From Apostichopus japonicus (Eukaryota; Echinodermata; Holothuroidea; Aspidochirotida; Stichopodidae), in assembly GCF_037975245.1 (NCBI RefSeq), contig NC_092574.1, forward strand, positions 25,838,713-25,898,712: a stretch of DNA of 60,000 nt, given 5' to 3'. The position numbers were made by a program, and so were the translations under genes. Of the stretch, positions 12,195-27,600 are shown piece by piece (positions within the stretch are counted from its first letter, which is position 1; the number at the start of each line of letters is the position of its first letter). The notes under the pieces were generated by a model. The model did no database searches. It was not told the DNA's origin and was given only the letters and a program-made list of their open reading frames with translations.

Positions 12195-13085
12195 TGCTGA
12201 CGTATGCAATGACATAAATCAATCTCGCGAATGGTGTGTGAATATTTATCACGTTCGGAAGCCTTAAACACTGCTCTGTCCCATATATTATCACCTCAAA
12301 AAATCTTACGCAAATGCCGATGATTCAATATTGATACAGAATAAAGTTAAAAGGAATAAAGGTTAAAATACTCTAAAACAGGGGTTCCCTAACTGGGGTG
12401 CATGAACCCCCAGGGGGTGCGTGAGTTCATCCCAGGGGGTTCGTGAGACGTTTCTGAAAGTCAAAACTAGAGTACTTTTTGTTGAGCTAACATCTGATAA
12501 GTCATATAATTTAGCAATTTACATAGGTCGTACCTATAGACAAACTCTTTTTGCGTTCCATACGCATATGTTGTCATAGTAGTACCGTACCATGCATGTG
12601 ATACTTTAATTGATCTTTTACGAAGCACTGTTATGCGTATTATAGTATAATAATGACTCATATCGTGTCTCGAAAAGTTGTGGGGTTCGTGGACAACTCT
12701 GACATCTACAGGGGGTTCGTGGGGGGATAAAATTAGGGAAACCCTGCTCTCATCATTTTTAAACATTACAACGGTTTAAAATAATATAAAAAGACGGAGT
12801 TAGTATACTAACTCCGTTTTTTAAATATATTTTTTGCATAATATTGTTGAAGAATCAGCTAATGTTATGATAAAAGGTAATGTTTAATGAAACCGTTCTA
12901 ATGTTTTAAAATGATGAGGCATTTTAGAGTATTTTAACCTTTATTCCTTTTAACTTTATTCTGTATCAATATTGAATAATCACGGCATTTGCGTAAGATT
13001 TTTTGAGGCGATATATGGGACAGCGCAGTGTTTAAGGCTTCCGAACGTGATATCTATTCACACTCCATTCGCGAGATATATATAG
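12195..13085. repeat. Large foldback palindrome
   Basis: The left arm (about 12195-12800, including an insertion) is the reverse complement of the right arm (about 12811-13085). At the centre, ACGGAGTTAGTATACTAACT and the following CCGT make a perfect 24-bp palindrome near 12794-12817. The arms belong to the repeat family also seen at 2.3 and 10.5 kb. Confidence 0.8.
12379..12746. mobile_element. hAT-like MITE inside the left palindrome arm
   Basis: Terminal repeats CAGGGGTTCCCTAA and TTAGGGAAACCCTG. Uninterrupted copies of the site survive in the right arm near 12905 and at 10637, so the insertion limits can be read directly. The left flank is CTCTAAAA and the right flank begins CTCTCATC. 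This fits an 8-bp duplication CTCTAAAA whose right copy lost about nine bases between short CT-rich repeats (inference). No reading frame of note. Confidence 0.8.
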
Positions 13086-14280
13086 AAAACAACTGTTTCT
13101 CGTTCGCCTAATTAGCGGGTAATGAAGAGGTAGGTCTTGATAACTAATTACAGAATCCCTTGTTTCCGTAGAATTAATCTCGCAGGATTTATTCAATGTT
13201 GGTCATCTCCCAGTATAATACAATTGCTGCTAAAGCCATAGTATTGTTTTGATGTACTAAGTGAAGCCATAAATTATGTTTCGCAGTTCCGGGAAACTGT
13301 GTGTTTGACAAACAATAACAGCACTTAACATATAAAAATCTTATGGACTTGACTTTTAGGGTTCTACATTTGCATAATAATTAAACCCATTGTTTACAAA
13401 ACAAAGTTGACCATTCTGAGGATGCCATTCTTTTGTCTCTTAATCCTTTCTATGTCAAAACTAATGAATTTTTTAATTTGGGGCTACTGCTCAACACAAA
13501 TACCTCCCATTGACTGTTCGTAGATGGGTAAAAGGCATTCCAGCACTAGCAGTAGGGATACAATACTCGTGTCCTATAACTTCGTAAGGTTTTATACCAA
13601 TTCTAGTGACACAAAATGTGGGGGGGGGGGTCAGTATCGACTGCACGGGGAGGGAGAGGCGCGGTCCCGTATACCAGGCCTGGCTACGGGCCTACTTCCA
13701 GGTAGTACTTTTGTTCACCAGACAAAATGAAATTAAACTCAAAAGGAAATTTGCTTCTTCTCTTTTTTATTTCGTTGCTCATCTCTCTTTCTCCTTTCTC
13801 AGTCCTTTTCCACGTTGTGTTCTGTCTTATACTTATTTCTCACTCAACCTTTCTCTCTGAAGAACAGTCTACAACTCACAACTGTCTGGAGAAACACACT
13901 ATTCTTTAACTCAATATAAACTTGAGTTACATAACAAAACAGAAAGGTTGGGCAAACAATAGGATGGCATTTTGAAAGCATTTGCCTATTACATAACTTA
14001 GCAGGTGCAAAATTTAGATACTGCTTTACTCTCTAGAACAACTTTTAACAACCTTCTAGCAAATTTCAATTTCGGATCATACCGACGCCCTTTAATGTAC
14101 CTCTCATTTGCGGCCGAAAGAAATATATAAGTTGAATTTAACACTTCGTACACGCGATGAAGATACCATCGTTGTATGATGCTCGGAATACTAGGCCCTG
14201 AGTAAGTTATCTACGTGGGCAATCAAAACAACGTAAGTGACTTTACTTTCAGCGGCCTCTTTGGCTGATTTATTATAGGC

Positions 14281-14480
14281 TATACTATGAATTTCACCTG
14301 CAATTCAACTTAGGACGATAGGCTACAATAAATTCCCCTTGCAATTCAACTTAGGACGATAAGGGAACAGTCAATTCCACTTGCAATCCAGCTTAAGACG
14401 ATAAGCTACAATTAATTTCACTTGCAATTGAACTTAGAACGATAGGTTACAGTTAATTTCACTTGCAATTCAATTTATAA
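14281..14480. repeat. ~40-bp tandem repeat
   Basis: About five units of TTCACTTGCAATTCAACTTA followed by GGACGATAGGCTACAATTAA. One further partial unit lies at 16846-16888, beyond the inserted 2.1-kb element. Confidence 0.8.
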
Positions 14481-14721
14481 TAATATAATAATCAGCAGTT
14501 ATATTTACGACGCTTAAGCGACCACAAATGTGGGAGAAACCAGCCAGGGGTTTATGGATTACAACTTACACGTCGGGTAGCTTCCAATTCAGCATTTTAA
14601 CTCAAATTTGGAATCTTTTTCAATTTAGAAAGCCAATTCAGACGGAAAAATTGTAGATTGTTCTTGAATAAGAAAACCCAACTTAATATCACCCAGCCGG
14701 GTATCGAACCCAGAACATGCT

Positions 14722-16802
<2,081 letters not shown>

Positions 16803-16883
16803 CATGCCGATTACTGAGCCTTATGAATACGCCTCACTGCTTAGGACTTAGGGCGATAGGCTACAATTAATTTTACTTGCAAT

Positions 16884-18157
16884 TCAACGACTCTCTTGTA
16901 AGATGCGGCTGTCGTGTGTGCTGCCAGGCCACCTTGCAGCCACCACATTGAGGATTCTATACTTAGCATCACAGACTAGTTGCAAACTGATGCTGTAAAC
17001 ATATATAATGATAATAAACAACAGTACAAAGGAAATTGCTTTACAAGCAATATCACCACATTTATTGATTTTATTTGGCATAGTGCTTGGTGAGTTTGCT
17101 CATGAAAGTTTTGTTATCCTATGGGCACCATATATTCCATGAAATAATTTTTGTTTCAGTTATTGAATTTTTACAAAATTTGACGAGTAAGTGGGACCTA
17201 TTTTGAAAGAGACCACTTAAACAATAACAATAAGAATCACTGCTCATCTTTTTGTTCTTGTAACTTATTGCATCGTTGATTTTTCATTCCTGGCAACAGT
17301 TGCCATGGTAACAGTTAATTTTCCTGCGTAACTACCATTCGGAGGGTCACCCATGGTGGGGTACCCTAGGGTGACCAGAAATCCATGACTGTGGGAGAGG
17401 TAAAACTGTGTTTGTGTGGGTTGGTGTGTGGGTCATTGTGTGGCTGGGTGTTTGTCATTGCTTGTGTGAGTCATTTGTGTGTGTACAATTTTGTCAATAA
17501 CGCCTAAACGAGTGGGCCGAATTTGTTCAAACGTAGTGGAAAGGTAACCCAGGGTCAACCGTAGAAGTGGGTCTGTCACTAGTTTAGATAAACTCGAAGA
17601 AATAGAAATACATTAGGCATAAACCTACCTTTGCGATTCACATAGACATATTCAGTAGGTCCAAGAATCACACCATGGACTCTAACGTGGGTGCCATCTA
17701 TCGCTCCTACAACATGTGGAAATCCTCGCACAGCCATGAAGGCCCTCTGGTTTCGTTGCAATCCATCAGGGGTTGTTGGACATTTTATGAATCGACTGCA
17801 GTCCGCAGAGAGCATTTGTCACTCGCCTGATAGCTCGACATGCCGTTGGCAATCTAACACCATTGGGCTAAGCATCTGCATGGGTCATCTGTCAGAGACC
17901 CATGCCCTAAGAACCGCAATGCAATAATAACCTGCAGGATTGGTGGTAGTGCTTGGTTTCGCTATATAGCATGCTGTAGTTGCTCCTGCAGCAAATCTAT
18001 TATGTTCAGCTGGCATACAAGTCTGCCGACACGATACTTTGCATGCACTTGTTGGTCAGTCCAAAGATCCAGTGGGGTTAGTTCTGTCTCTAACTATTCT
18101 CTCCCTATGTAAAATACGTCGGTGTTCCCTCTCAGGCAGCCCAATAGCCATGTACAT
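16884..18157 (-). pseudogene. PIF/Harbinger transposase remnant
   Basis: Minus-strand sequence related to HARBI1-type DDE transposases. The N-terminal part (about 18150-17930) reads DRTNPL, YRVGRLVCQL and LQVIIALRFLGHGS across shifting frames with stops. The middle (17815-17620) gives RGFPHVVGAIDGTHVRVHG and YVYVNRKG, with the first catalytic Asp in IDGTH, and ends at AAG followed by GTAGGT, a possible donor. The next block (17010-16890), after a TTTACAG acceptor, reads LVCDAKYRILNVVAARWPGS then THDSRIL, with the second Asp. The sequence stops there at the edge of a 40-bp repeat unit, so the third catalytic residue is missing. Several frameshifts, an internal stop and the lost C-terminus make it a dead copy. 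Confidence 0.8.
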
Positions 18158-18289
18158 ATTTGATATACAAGCTAACTCACACATACCGAAACATGTAAAA
18201 CTAGCAATGTTTTTTGGACTTCAAATTTCCCGCCAAATTCATATGAGACACTTTGTTAGGTGTACTGAAGATTATTCTTAAAGTTAGAA

Positions 18290-20235
18290 ACGATTTCAGT
18301 ACAGAGATAATAATAATAATAAAAATAATAAAATTAAAAAAGATAATAATAATAATAGTGATGATAATAATTGTAATAAGAGATAGGAATGAATTCTTCT
18401 TAAATTTCTTTATAAAATAGGAAGATAGGAATGTTCCCAAAGTTTATAACAATTCACGTCTTAGGAGCAATTATTATAATTCCTAGGTTCAACATAGGAA
18501 TATTCCTAACTTTTATGAAATAGAGCCCAGGTGACTTTGATCCGTATCAGTTACATGTGAACTTGTTTAATTTTTCACTGTAGGATCTGGTGGGGGGGGG
18601 GGGGGCTATAGGGGGCGGATGCCAGTGACACAAGAAGACTAAAACAAACACTAAAACTGTTCTCTACTTTATATCTTCAACGATATAATTTAACTCATCT
18701 CTCCTGACTTGCAACGAGCGATATAAAAGTGAACTCATTAAACGAAAATATAGAACTAACTTACAGCTAATTTACTCCCAGGAGAATCCTTAATTAATAC
18801 CAAGTTTTCCCAAAAGATATAAAACAAAACATGAAACAGATCCGATTAAAACACAAACAAACACACACCCACAAATGGTGTAATTAACCGCTTAATTAAG
18901 TAAATTGTTAACAGGATTCCTCTCTACTTCCAGAAAGTAGGCGTCAACGATCTCCTCAGAGATCTCAAAGTTAGTACAGTCTTTGAATATGCGTTTCTCT
19001 TTTCCGGGTTTGAAGTAATATAGCCACGATTATGCGCTCTGCTAATGAAAATAACATTTTGTGAAGATGATGCTCTCCCTTGAAATGGCTTTAGCGAATA
19101 TTTAAGCTATAAAATGATAAAGGTGTCGGTTTCCTCGTAAAATAATGTACAGTATGTCGACAGAATGATAAAACCAAAACTACGGTATGGAATGTTTCCC
19201 CGAAAGATAATTAGGGAGATAGTGAAGAACTTGATATGCATAGACTCCGGATGTGCGACCTGAATAATTTTCAGATGACATTGCAAAGGTCCTACCTGTA
19301 ACGCGTAAAATTTGTCACAGGGGTTCTACTCGTAATGAGTAAGGTTGGCATGGTATATACATTTTTGAGTAGCCAAATTTGGAGAACTTAATATCATAAT
19401 ACATAAAATATAAATGTTTCTTATACGTCTTCTGCCATGCAAGCAGTTATTTTCGTTAAATATATATTTCCTTTCCTTATTTTTTTTTTAATTAAAAGCC
19501 AACTTACCATACCCCTACCAACATAATGGACTAACCTATAAGCTTCAGGTAAATGGACTATTGTATGAGTGGTTACCAATTTCTGTATCAAACACGACAT
19601 ATTTTAACATTAAAAGACATGTTAACTACATAATGTTATCAACATTTACTAATTGAATATAGTAACAAGTATAAATTTCATATTCCTTTGATAATTTTAT
19701 TCTCAGTACCTTGACAAACAGTGCAGACTCTATGATTTTAGTCATAGCAGCCTTTTTGGAAAGCGATGGCCTAACGGTCGCTGGCCAAAGGATTTGTACC
19801 AACGAAGTCTAAGGCTTTGAGTACAGCGTTTCTGTATGTTGCCTTTCGTGCTTACACGTGATACTCTCCTATCCCATGATTTCCTTATTTCCCAGTCACC
19901 CTTCCAATAATCTCCTTTCGTGTGACAGGTTGACGATACAAAACAGGCCAAGTAGACGAGGTCAATTAACCAAGAACAAGGTTTAATGAGAGAAACTTAA
20001 AAAGAAACGCGTTAATATGAAAAAAAGTTAGAAATAAGACTGCAGAATTATAAAAGAGAGATGGAATGACATATGAAAATAAAACAATGTTATCCAGTCA
20101 ACACCCTGGTTACAAGTGTAACCAGAATGATCCTATTATCCAACTGGTTGTAACCACATATCCTCCATTCTGATGGTCCAAATGTGGACCATTGAAAAAC
20201 CTTGTTTTTAGAGAATCATTATTCGAGATAGGAAT
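18290..20235. other. AT-rich stretch without recognisable gene
   Basis: Contains an AATAAT-type microsatellite (18300-18370) and a G run near 18590. Short reading frames show no motifs. Nothing else supportable. Confidence 0.5.
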
Positions 20236-21442
20236 ACACTAGAGAGCTTCCCATAGCTTTATTTTGCACATAAGACAGCCTGCATCAATAAACAAAATTT
20301 TTCCGAGGGGGTCACATGGTCTTTTTTCTTTTTTTTTTGTCTTCAAAGATTTGTTTACATTAAAAAAACCGGTCGTTTTGACCTTTTTTTTCAAAAAAGT
20401 ATTGAGAACAGTGAAAACTTTCAAGTCAACTGCCCCTATCTCATACAACTAGCTAAGACATACAAGGAATCAAATCAGGAGCCTCACAGGCATATGTAGA
20501 GGGATGGCTCTATATTTGGAGAAAATATGTCAAAAAATACATTTTTTCGGTCTAAATTAGGGCCAAAACACGGAACATATTCCGGAAGTATTTCTCCAGA
20601 ATGCCTCACCCTACAGAGTAGATTTTTAGCTCTCCAGAAGCGCCACACTGAAACGCTGGGCTACATAGAAAAAATTTAGCAATAGCGCCTTCACTTTGTG
20701 AGAAATCCATAGCAATTCAACTCGAGCATTTCTACGGTATAGAATTTCAGTCAGCCACAGTTGATATGCGTCGCGTCGTTAGGGTCAATGCAATCACTCA
20801 CGTAATTGAAACGGTAACTATTTAGCACATATTATCATGGCTAAATACTTCTAAGAGGCGTTGGACCTTCTTTTTATGGGCAATTTGACCATCCAGCCGT
20901 TGGAGAAGAAGATTCTGACGATGAAATTCTGATACGGTAAGCCGCATAGTTGCACACTATGTATTGTTTATGTAGCGCAATTGGTATATATAGACTTACC
21001 GTTACGCGTGGCTACCATTGTATTACAGAATACATTTGTTTGTTTGGAGGGGGGAAAAATCAGTCATATTCCTCACATTCAAACATCAAATTATATTTTA
21101 CTTATGAAATAACATGTCTTGAACTCATCAAACTATCAAAAGTCCAGCAAATTTCATCAAAATAATTTCAAATGGGCAAAAAAAGTACATTGTTTGTATC
21201 ATAACCTCATTTGCATATTTACATATCTAATTAGCTTAATTATAAAAAAAAAATTAAAAAAATTAAAACCTCATTTCAATACCTATCTGTCAATACTAGG
21301 GTCCCTATTGACAAAAATGAACAGATTTTAAGTAATTACAATGTGTAAATATTTTCCTCCAGGGGTCAATGATATGGGGGGGGGGGACATGGTATGCAAG
21401 GAGTTAAGACTTCTCAGCTGATGTTTCCGTTGAACTCTAGGG

Positions 21443-21648
21443 TTATTTATCATCCATAGCAATGTTCTCATCCGTTCGATTCGACGAAACCTGATGTTTA
21501 CCATGGGGCTTGATGACGTCACCGACATTCTCTTGGACAATTGCTTTCCTTCGGCGTCGAGATACTGTCGCCAATATACAATCTATGAATTCGAAAATGG
21601 TTACGATGCTAGCTCCACCGAATAGACCCATATATGCGCCAATGTCAC
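21443..21648 (-). CDS. DEG/ENaC exon 10 (TM2 and C-terminus)
   Basis: 206 bp including the TAA stop. The acceptor is TTTTAATTTTAG. It encodes DIGAYMGLFGGASIVTIFEF with the GAS filter, then a basic cluster (SRRRRK) and a 40-residue cytoplasmic tail. Confidence 0.95.
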
Positions 21649-24600
21649 CTAAAATTAAAAGAACCACAAGGATGGATAAAAATGGAAGACAAATGGAAAA
21701 TAATAATACCGAAGTGAGGAATTACAATGGTTTGCTATGAAATAATAATTTCGTTTCTTTTAGTTTTTTTTTTTTTCACAACATGTATACAACAAAAAGT
21801 ATCGAATACAGAGAGTTATGGAATGTGAAAGGAAGTGCATCAAGAAATCCCTGTGGGCTTATCTAGTGATACACTCCCTTTACATAGAGTACACAAATAA
21901 CTTACAAAAAAAGAATGAAGAAAAGAACTAAGACAAAGAGAGGCAAAAGAAATGAAGGAAAGAGGAACCTCAATCTCAGTATAAGTAGAAGTAAAATCTC
22001 TTTAATTTGTATTTAAACGAATTTCGAAAAGGCAGTGTGACCTGTTATTAAGAAGCAAAGAATTCTATCTGATGCTTGTACGATGTCGATGGCAGTGGCG
22101 GAGCTAGGGGTATTGGTCAGGGGGGCGAGAATGTTCTGTAGGGGCGCTTTCGACACTATCTAAGCAGAGCGCCACCACAGGTTGGCGCGGAGCGTACAGA
22201 AATTTTTTGAGTAAAGATACTCCCTATAGATCGCTGGAAATGACCCTTTCCGGGCCTTGCTAATTTTCAGATAAACGAAGAATAAATAGGTGTCATCGCC
22301 ATTTTGTCAGAAAATTACACCAATAAAATGTGACAAATGTCAATAGGTAGATGAGAGCGCAATAAAAAAGTCAATAATCGCGAATAAGTAATAAGTAGTG
22401 AAAAGCTGAAAAGGGCGCCAACGGTCCATATGAGTCCGTCGGGGGGGGGGGGCATCCGCCCCTGACTATATCGACGCTCCGCCACTGGTCGATGGCTATA
22501 TTTTCCTACATTGGTGTGAATGCGATTAGGGCGTAAACTTTGTATGTGTCGTGTGTTCTGATTGTGAATGGCATGGTTGTGAACAAGGAAATTGTCGAAA
22601 GCAGGTGGGACCTGTCCATGAATAGCTCTATAGGCAAATGTGACTACATATACATTTATTAAATCAGGGAGCTTGCGGATGTTAAGATCTTTGAAAAGTT
22701 TACTTCTATGTTCATTGTAATTGACAAATAAAACGTGTCTACTTGCTCTTTTTTGAAGAACAAAGATTTTTTTCAGCATGTGTGACTGGTATCAGACAAT
22801 ACTAGTATGCAGTATGTAAACTGTGGTGCGATTAAAGTAAGATATAACGAACGCAAAATTCTCTTGGGTAAAACATGCTTAAGTTTTGAGAGAATGCCAC
22901 AGCCCTTAGCAGTTAAATAATGGACGTAGCTACTTACTGTTTAGCATAAAATACAAACTGGAACAAAAGAATCATGACAGCTGTTTTTAACCAGAAATAA
23001 GCAACTCAAAAGAATCTTTGATTTCTTGTTCCATCTTTTCATTTGACCATTGTTATAGCAATAAGGTTCTTGCACTAATTTTGATGCACATATCAAGTGT
23101 AAACTTTATTCATAATATTTGAGGTTGGAATTACTAAGGTTTACAGAATTTGCAAAATGGATGCACATATCAAATATTAACTTCAACTATCCTTTATTAA
23201 CATTGTCCTGCATGCCGTTTAAAGGAACGTTGCAAGGTATGAAGAAGGCATATGGCTCCAGAGGGTGGAAATGTATAGCCATGCAAGCGCCGCTACACAG
23301 CCCTTTAATTATCACTAGCAAATTATGAAACGCCAAAATGCATGAAGTTCTGAAAGCCTATCCATGTTCAGGCGGACGCTATATATATTCACTGATATAT
23401 GGCTGATGTAAATAAAATATGTTGCTACTGTTAATGGACATATATACTCGGTATCAATTTACAAACTTGAGCAAGGTTAGAGCGTCTTTGTATAAGACGT
23501 ATTGCAGAACCCCAAGTTACTGAATATTGCACACTGCGCATACCCCGCGCTAACTGCAGAAAGCTAAACAGAAAAACTAACAAATACTATGCTGATCTGT
23601 ATACAAGGTAAGATACATGATATATGCATTATGTTGCTGTGTAAATACATGAATCGTTAACAACAGCGGCACATATCCATACCAGCTACACATTAAGGCA
23701 CGTTACCGACATATGAGTAAACCAGTATGGACCCATGATCTTATACGGCATGGGTATATCTCTCTGAACACATGCATATCCGATGACCGTTTCGGCGTTC
23801 AATATACAGAAGGGCAGTAGAGTGGATGGTTTTTTGGATGAATGGAGTTACAAGATGTGATGGATTTTAAGTTACTTGAGAGGTGGACTCGAGATGAGAG
23901 TCAGAGATATTTCTATTTAGAAATAATGTAAAGATAAAATGAGTGGAAACGCTCAAATAGATTGTCTTAAAACGAAAGAATGGACTAGTAGCAAAATTAA
24001 CTTCAAGATTTTCAAATTTCGTTCACTTGTCACATAAGTATAATATACATGTATGTTAGTTAAAAGACTTGCACAAGATGGCATCTCCAACATGTGTTCA
24101 CTTAAGTAGCGTCCCCTATCATTTTTTAACTTTCCTTCCACACCCCCCCCCCACCGTTCCTTGGGCCTTTCACCCCTACTTTAAAACACACATGCCATAC
24201 CTTTTGTCATTCGTGACTTTCTCAGTCCTGAAGGAAACTCTCTAAAATTGTACAGATTGAAAACATTCGATCCTAAACTTTTGATAGAATTCTATGTTGT
24301 GTCGATTCACTGACGTCACGATTTTAATGGCGTATGATTGGTCATGAGGGTATAAATTTAAAGAAACAAAGCCAAGAAATACTTGTATGCCGCTAATATC
24401 ACACTTATAAATCAACATATGACTCAATTATTTCAACTGTGTAGGAAAAGTGACACACATAAAGTATAACTTGTTCCAAAGTTACTCTCCAATTTCAATT
24501 CGCTATGGCTTAAATTTTAATCCGTAAAAAGATTAATATCATTTGATTTATCTTCTAGAACGTCCGATGATATTTGTGACCATTGTTCTACAAAAAGGGA

Positions 24601-27600
24601 GGTCAGTTTAAATTGTAAAAGAATCATTATGTATGGACCGGGAGAGGAGAGGGGTGGAGGTGGGTGAAGAACTTACTCTGTAGGGCGAAGTAATCATAAC
24701 TCGGGGTTTGCGACAGTTCTTCAATCCCAAGAACATCGAAAAATAAGTTCAATTCGAGTAAATTTGATCTGAGGAATCAAAAGAGAAAATTTTAATAAAG
24801 ACAGAAATTTGACTTAAAATGTCAAGCGTTCGATTTTAAGAGGGGGGGGGGTAGAGGAGGGGGTAATTTAATACATATTGTCCTGAACAGCATAGAGTGA
24901 AGTTTGTCAGTTAAGCATTTTCGTAGGCAACGAATGATATATGTTTCTTTTTTTTTCTTCTTTTTTTAATTCATGACGTAATGTAAAATATTAAACCAGC
25001 TGTTTGTGTTTCCAATGTAACGTTTCATTATAAGGCAAAACATGAAATAAAAATATTGTAAACTTTTATGCATAATTGATGATTTCAAATGTTTTAATGC
25101 TTTTAGATCATCTAAGGATCTTCATATTTATTTTCTAGTTTTTGTTTCGTCCTTGCCCTATAGAAAAAATCCAAAATATGTATTAAATTAGATATATCAA
25201 ATATATATTAAGCTTACCGCAAGAAATCTGTTGTCTTATTTAAATTATTTGCTATGTAGGTTGCTTCGAAATCTGAAGGCCACAGAGTGAACGATATTTT
25301 CATCTCATACGCCTCCTCCTTGCAAGGAAGGGGACACTCACACGATGAGCATAGATCCGTGATGTTATCTAATATGATAGTGACCGAAGTAACAAAGATC
25401 GTAATCTTCACATTGCATCATCACGCAATAAAACAATATAATCTGTTAATATATGCAATGGATAAAGAAGAAAAAGATGGAAAATTCACGGATTTCTAAA
25501 AGTTGTGACATGCACTGTAACTATGAGGGAGTCCCATAATAGATATACAAGTTTTCAAAGGATTTTTTTTTTTTTTGTATTTTTGGAGGTTATTAAGTTT
25601 GAAATTATATTTTCACACATTGAGGTGTATGTGTGTTATATGAGACAAGCGACATATGTCTCAAAAAGAAAGAAAACAATGCTTAGAAGTTGAAACCTAA
25701 CCACTATTATATATGCTTACCAGGTATCCTACCATCAATATGTTAGATGTTAGCTTGGGCTACCATGCTTGTCACTTGAGAGAACAAAACATGTAAATAG
25801 CCTCCTACCGTTACAGTTTTGAATTTTTGTGTCCCGTTTCACGAACGAACTTTTAACATTTCTTTCCTCTTTAGAATGAACCTGGGCACGAAAAACCAAA
25901 CAACAGAACGACTGATCCGCTCTCAACCCCAGCCCCCTTTACATCAAGACTGTGACTGTGTAATGATCGTGAGGAGTGTATTACGATTGCCCTACAAGGG
26001 GAAACATCATGATCTCAGACAAAATGTCGAGACTTACACATATTATTAGTCCCTAAGTTTAGCCTGCTAAAATAGATATAAAACTTTTCAAAAGTATACA
26101 TTTTTGTTGGTGAGGTTATTAAGTTTAAAAATCTTGTTTTCATAGATTGAGGTGTACTACGTGTGTTATATTATACAAGGGTAGGCTATACCTCAATACC
26201 TAAATCTTGGAGAACGTTGAGTGCCTACCAAGGCTGATTGTTTAGGATAGGAGTAATACTGCAGACCTTTGATTTCTGCAGCTTTTGAACGGACTAAGCG
26301 TATATCCATACACATATATAAACATATTATTCTCATTGTTGTATGTTTACCAATCCATGACGTCACGCCATCTTGAGCGTTTATAAGGAATGACGTAACA
26401 AGTACAGCGCCAGATTTTAATATGCATCAAGGGGCACTGCATATATATTCAGTATTGGGTTTTAAACTTTTAAGTTTTAACGCTTCATCGATCTAAATAT
26501 ATGCAGAATATTACTATTTTACAACTATTAATAAAGACATTATCTTGCAACATTTTGCTTAACTTGGAAGAAAATGCAACTTACTTATTGCTGGGAAAAC
26601 ACATTCCAGAATTTCCCTTAAATTGCAGAGTCCTTCAGTACCTGTCAGTACCGAAGAAAAGAAAGCTTATAGGAAACAACATTGAAGCTGCAGTGAGAAA
26701 GTTTACCGTAGTTGGGTAATGAAGGAAATTCAGTTATTATGTGATTGCTTGACTGAAAAACATAATATAGGCATATGTGGAGAGTGTAATTGAGTGTGAA
26801 TGCGTGAGGGGAAGGGGAGGTGTGGGTGGGTGGGTGGGTGAGGAGGTATCAGAAAAGGTGAGGAGTTTCGGGAACACGAGTGGAGATTTGTCAAGACAAA
26901 AACGAAAGGGGGGGGGGGGTATTTTTCTGGATTTGGGATATACGGTATATTATATTTATTGTAGAAAGGATGTGATGGAGAAAGATGAGTTTTTCGTGAG
27001 AGTAATAGTTCATATAGTAATCTGCTACATATCTTGAATATGCATAACCTGTATTTGCATAATCTGTTACATATGCATTCAATAGTTTTGTAATATATTA
27101 CACATTAACATCCGTTCATTCGCTAGTATCCTTAGGAGACCGTATATGTGTTCTCTCTCTTCTTTTTCGAAGATATTTGGAAGGGAAATGCTTGCTCTCG
27201 TCAAAAAATATGAAATTTTTCTTAGAATATTCCATTAAATGTATGCCTATATAACTGTCATGAACTATACATACCTGGAAAAAAATAGTATCGACATCCA
27301 CAATACGTTGTGATAAAGTCAGTTTGGCATTCATAAAAGCAGGCTTCAGCAGAATAATTGATTGAGTGTTTGAGTTTCTTATCGCCGACACAATTAGAAC
27401 TATACGGAGGGGGCAGGTTTGTGCTCTGCAAGGAATGGATATACAAACTTGCAACTTAAGATTTACTTTGAAATACCACAAATAGTCTCTTTGATTCATA
27501 TCGGGGCTTCTCAGTTCGGCCCGCGAAAAATGTTCAAGTCTATTTCAGTCTAGCCCCCGAAAAAACGAAGAAGAAAAAAACACAAACAAATATTTCATTA

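Noticed and set aside
14281-14480. CRISPR-like repeat array
   Set aside because: The units are contiguous without unique spacers, and the genome is eukaryotic.
20838-20937. Short plus-strand segment reading GPSFYGQFDHPAVGEEDSDD and ending before GTAAGC
   Set aside because: The sequence looks exon-like with a donor, but there is no upstream acceptor or start in frame and no partner exon nearby.
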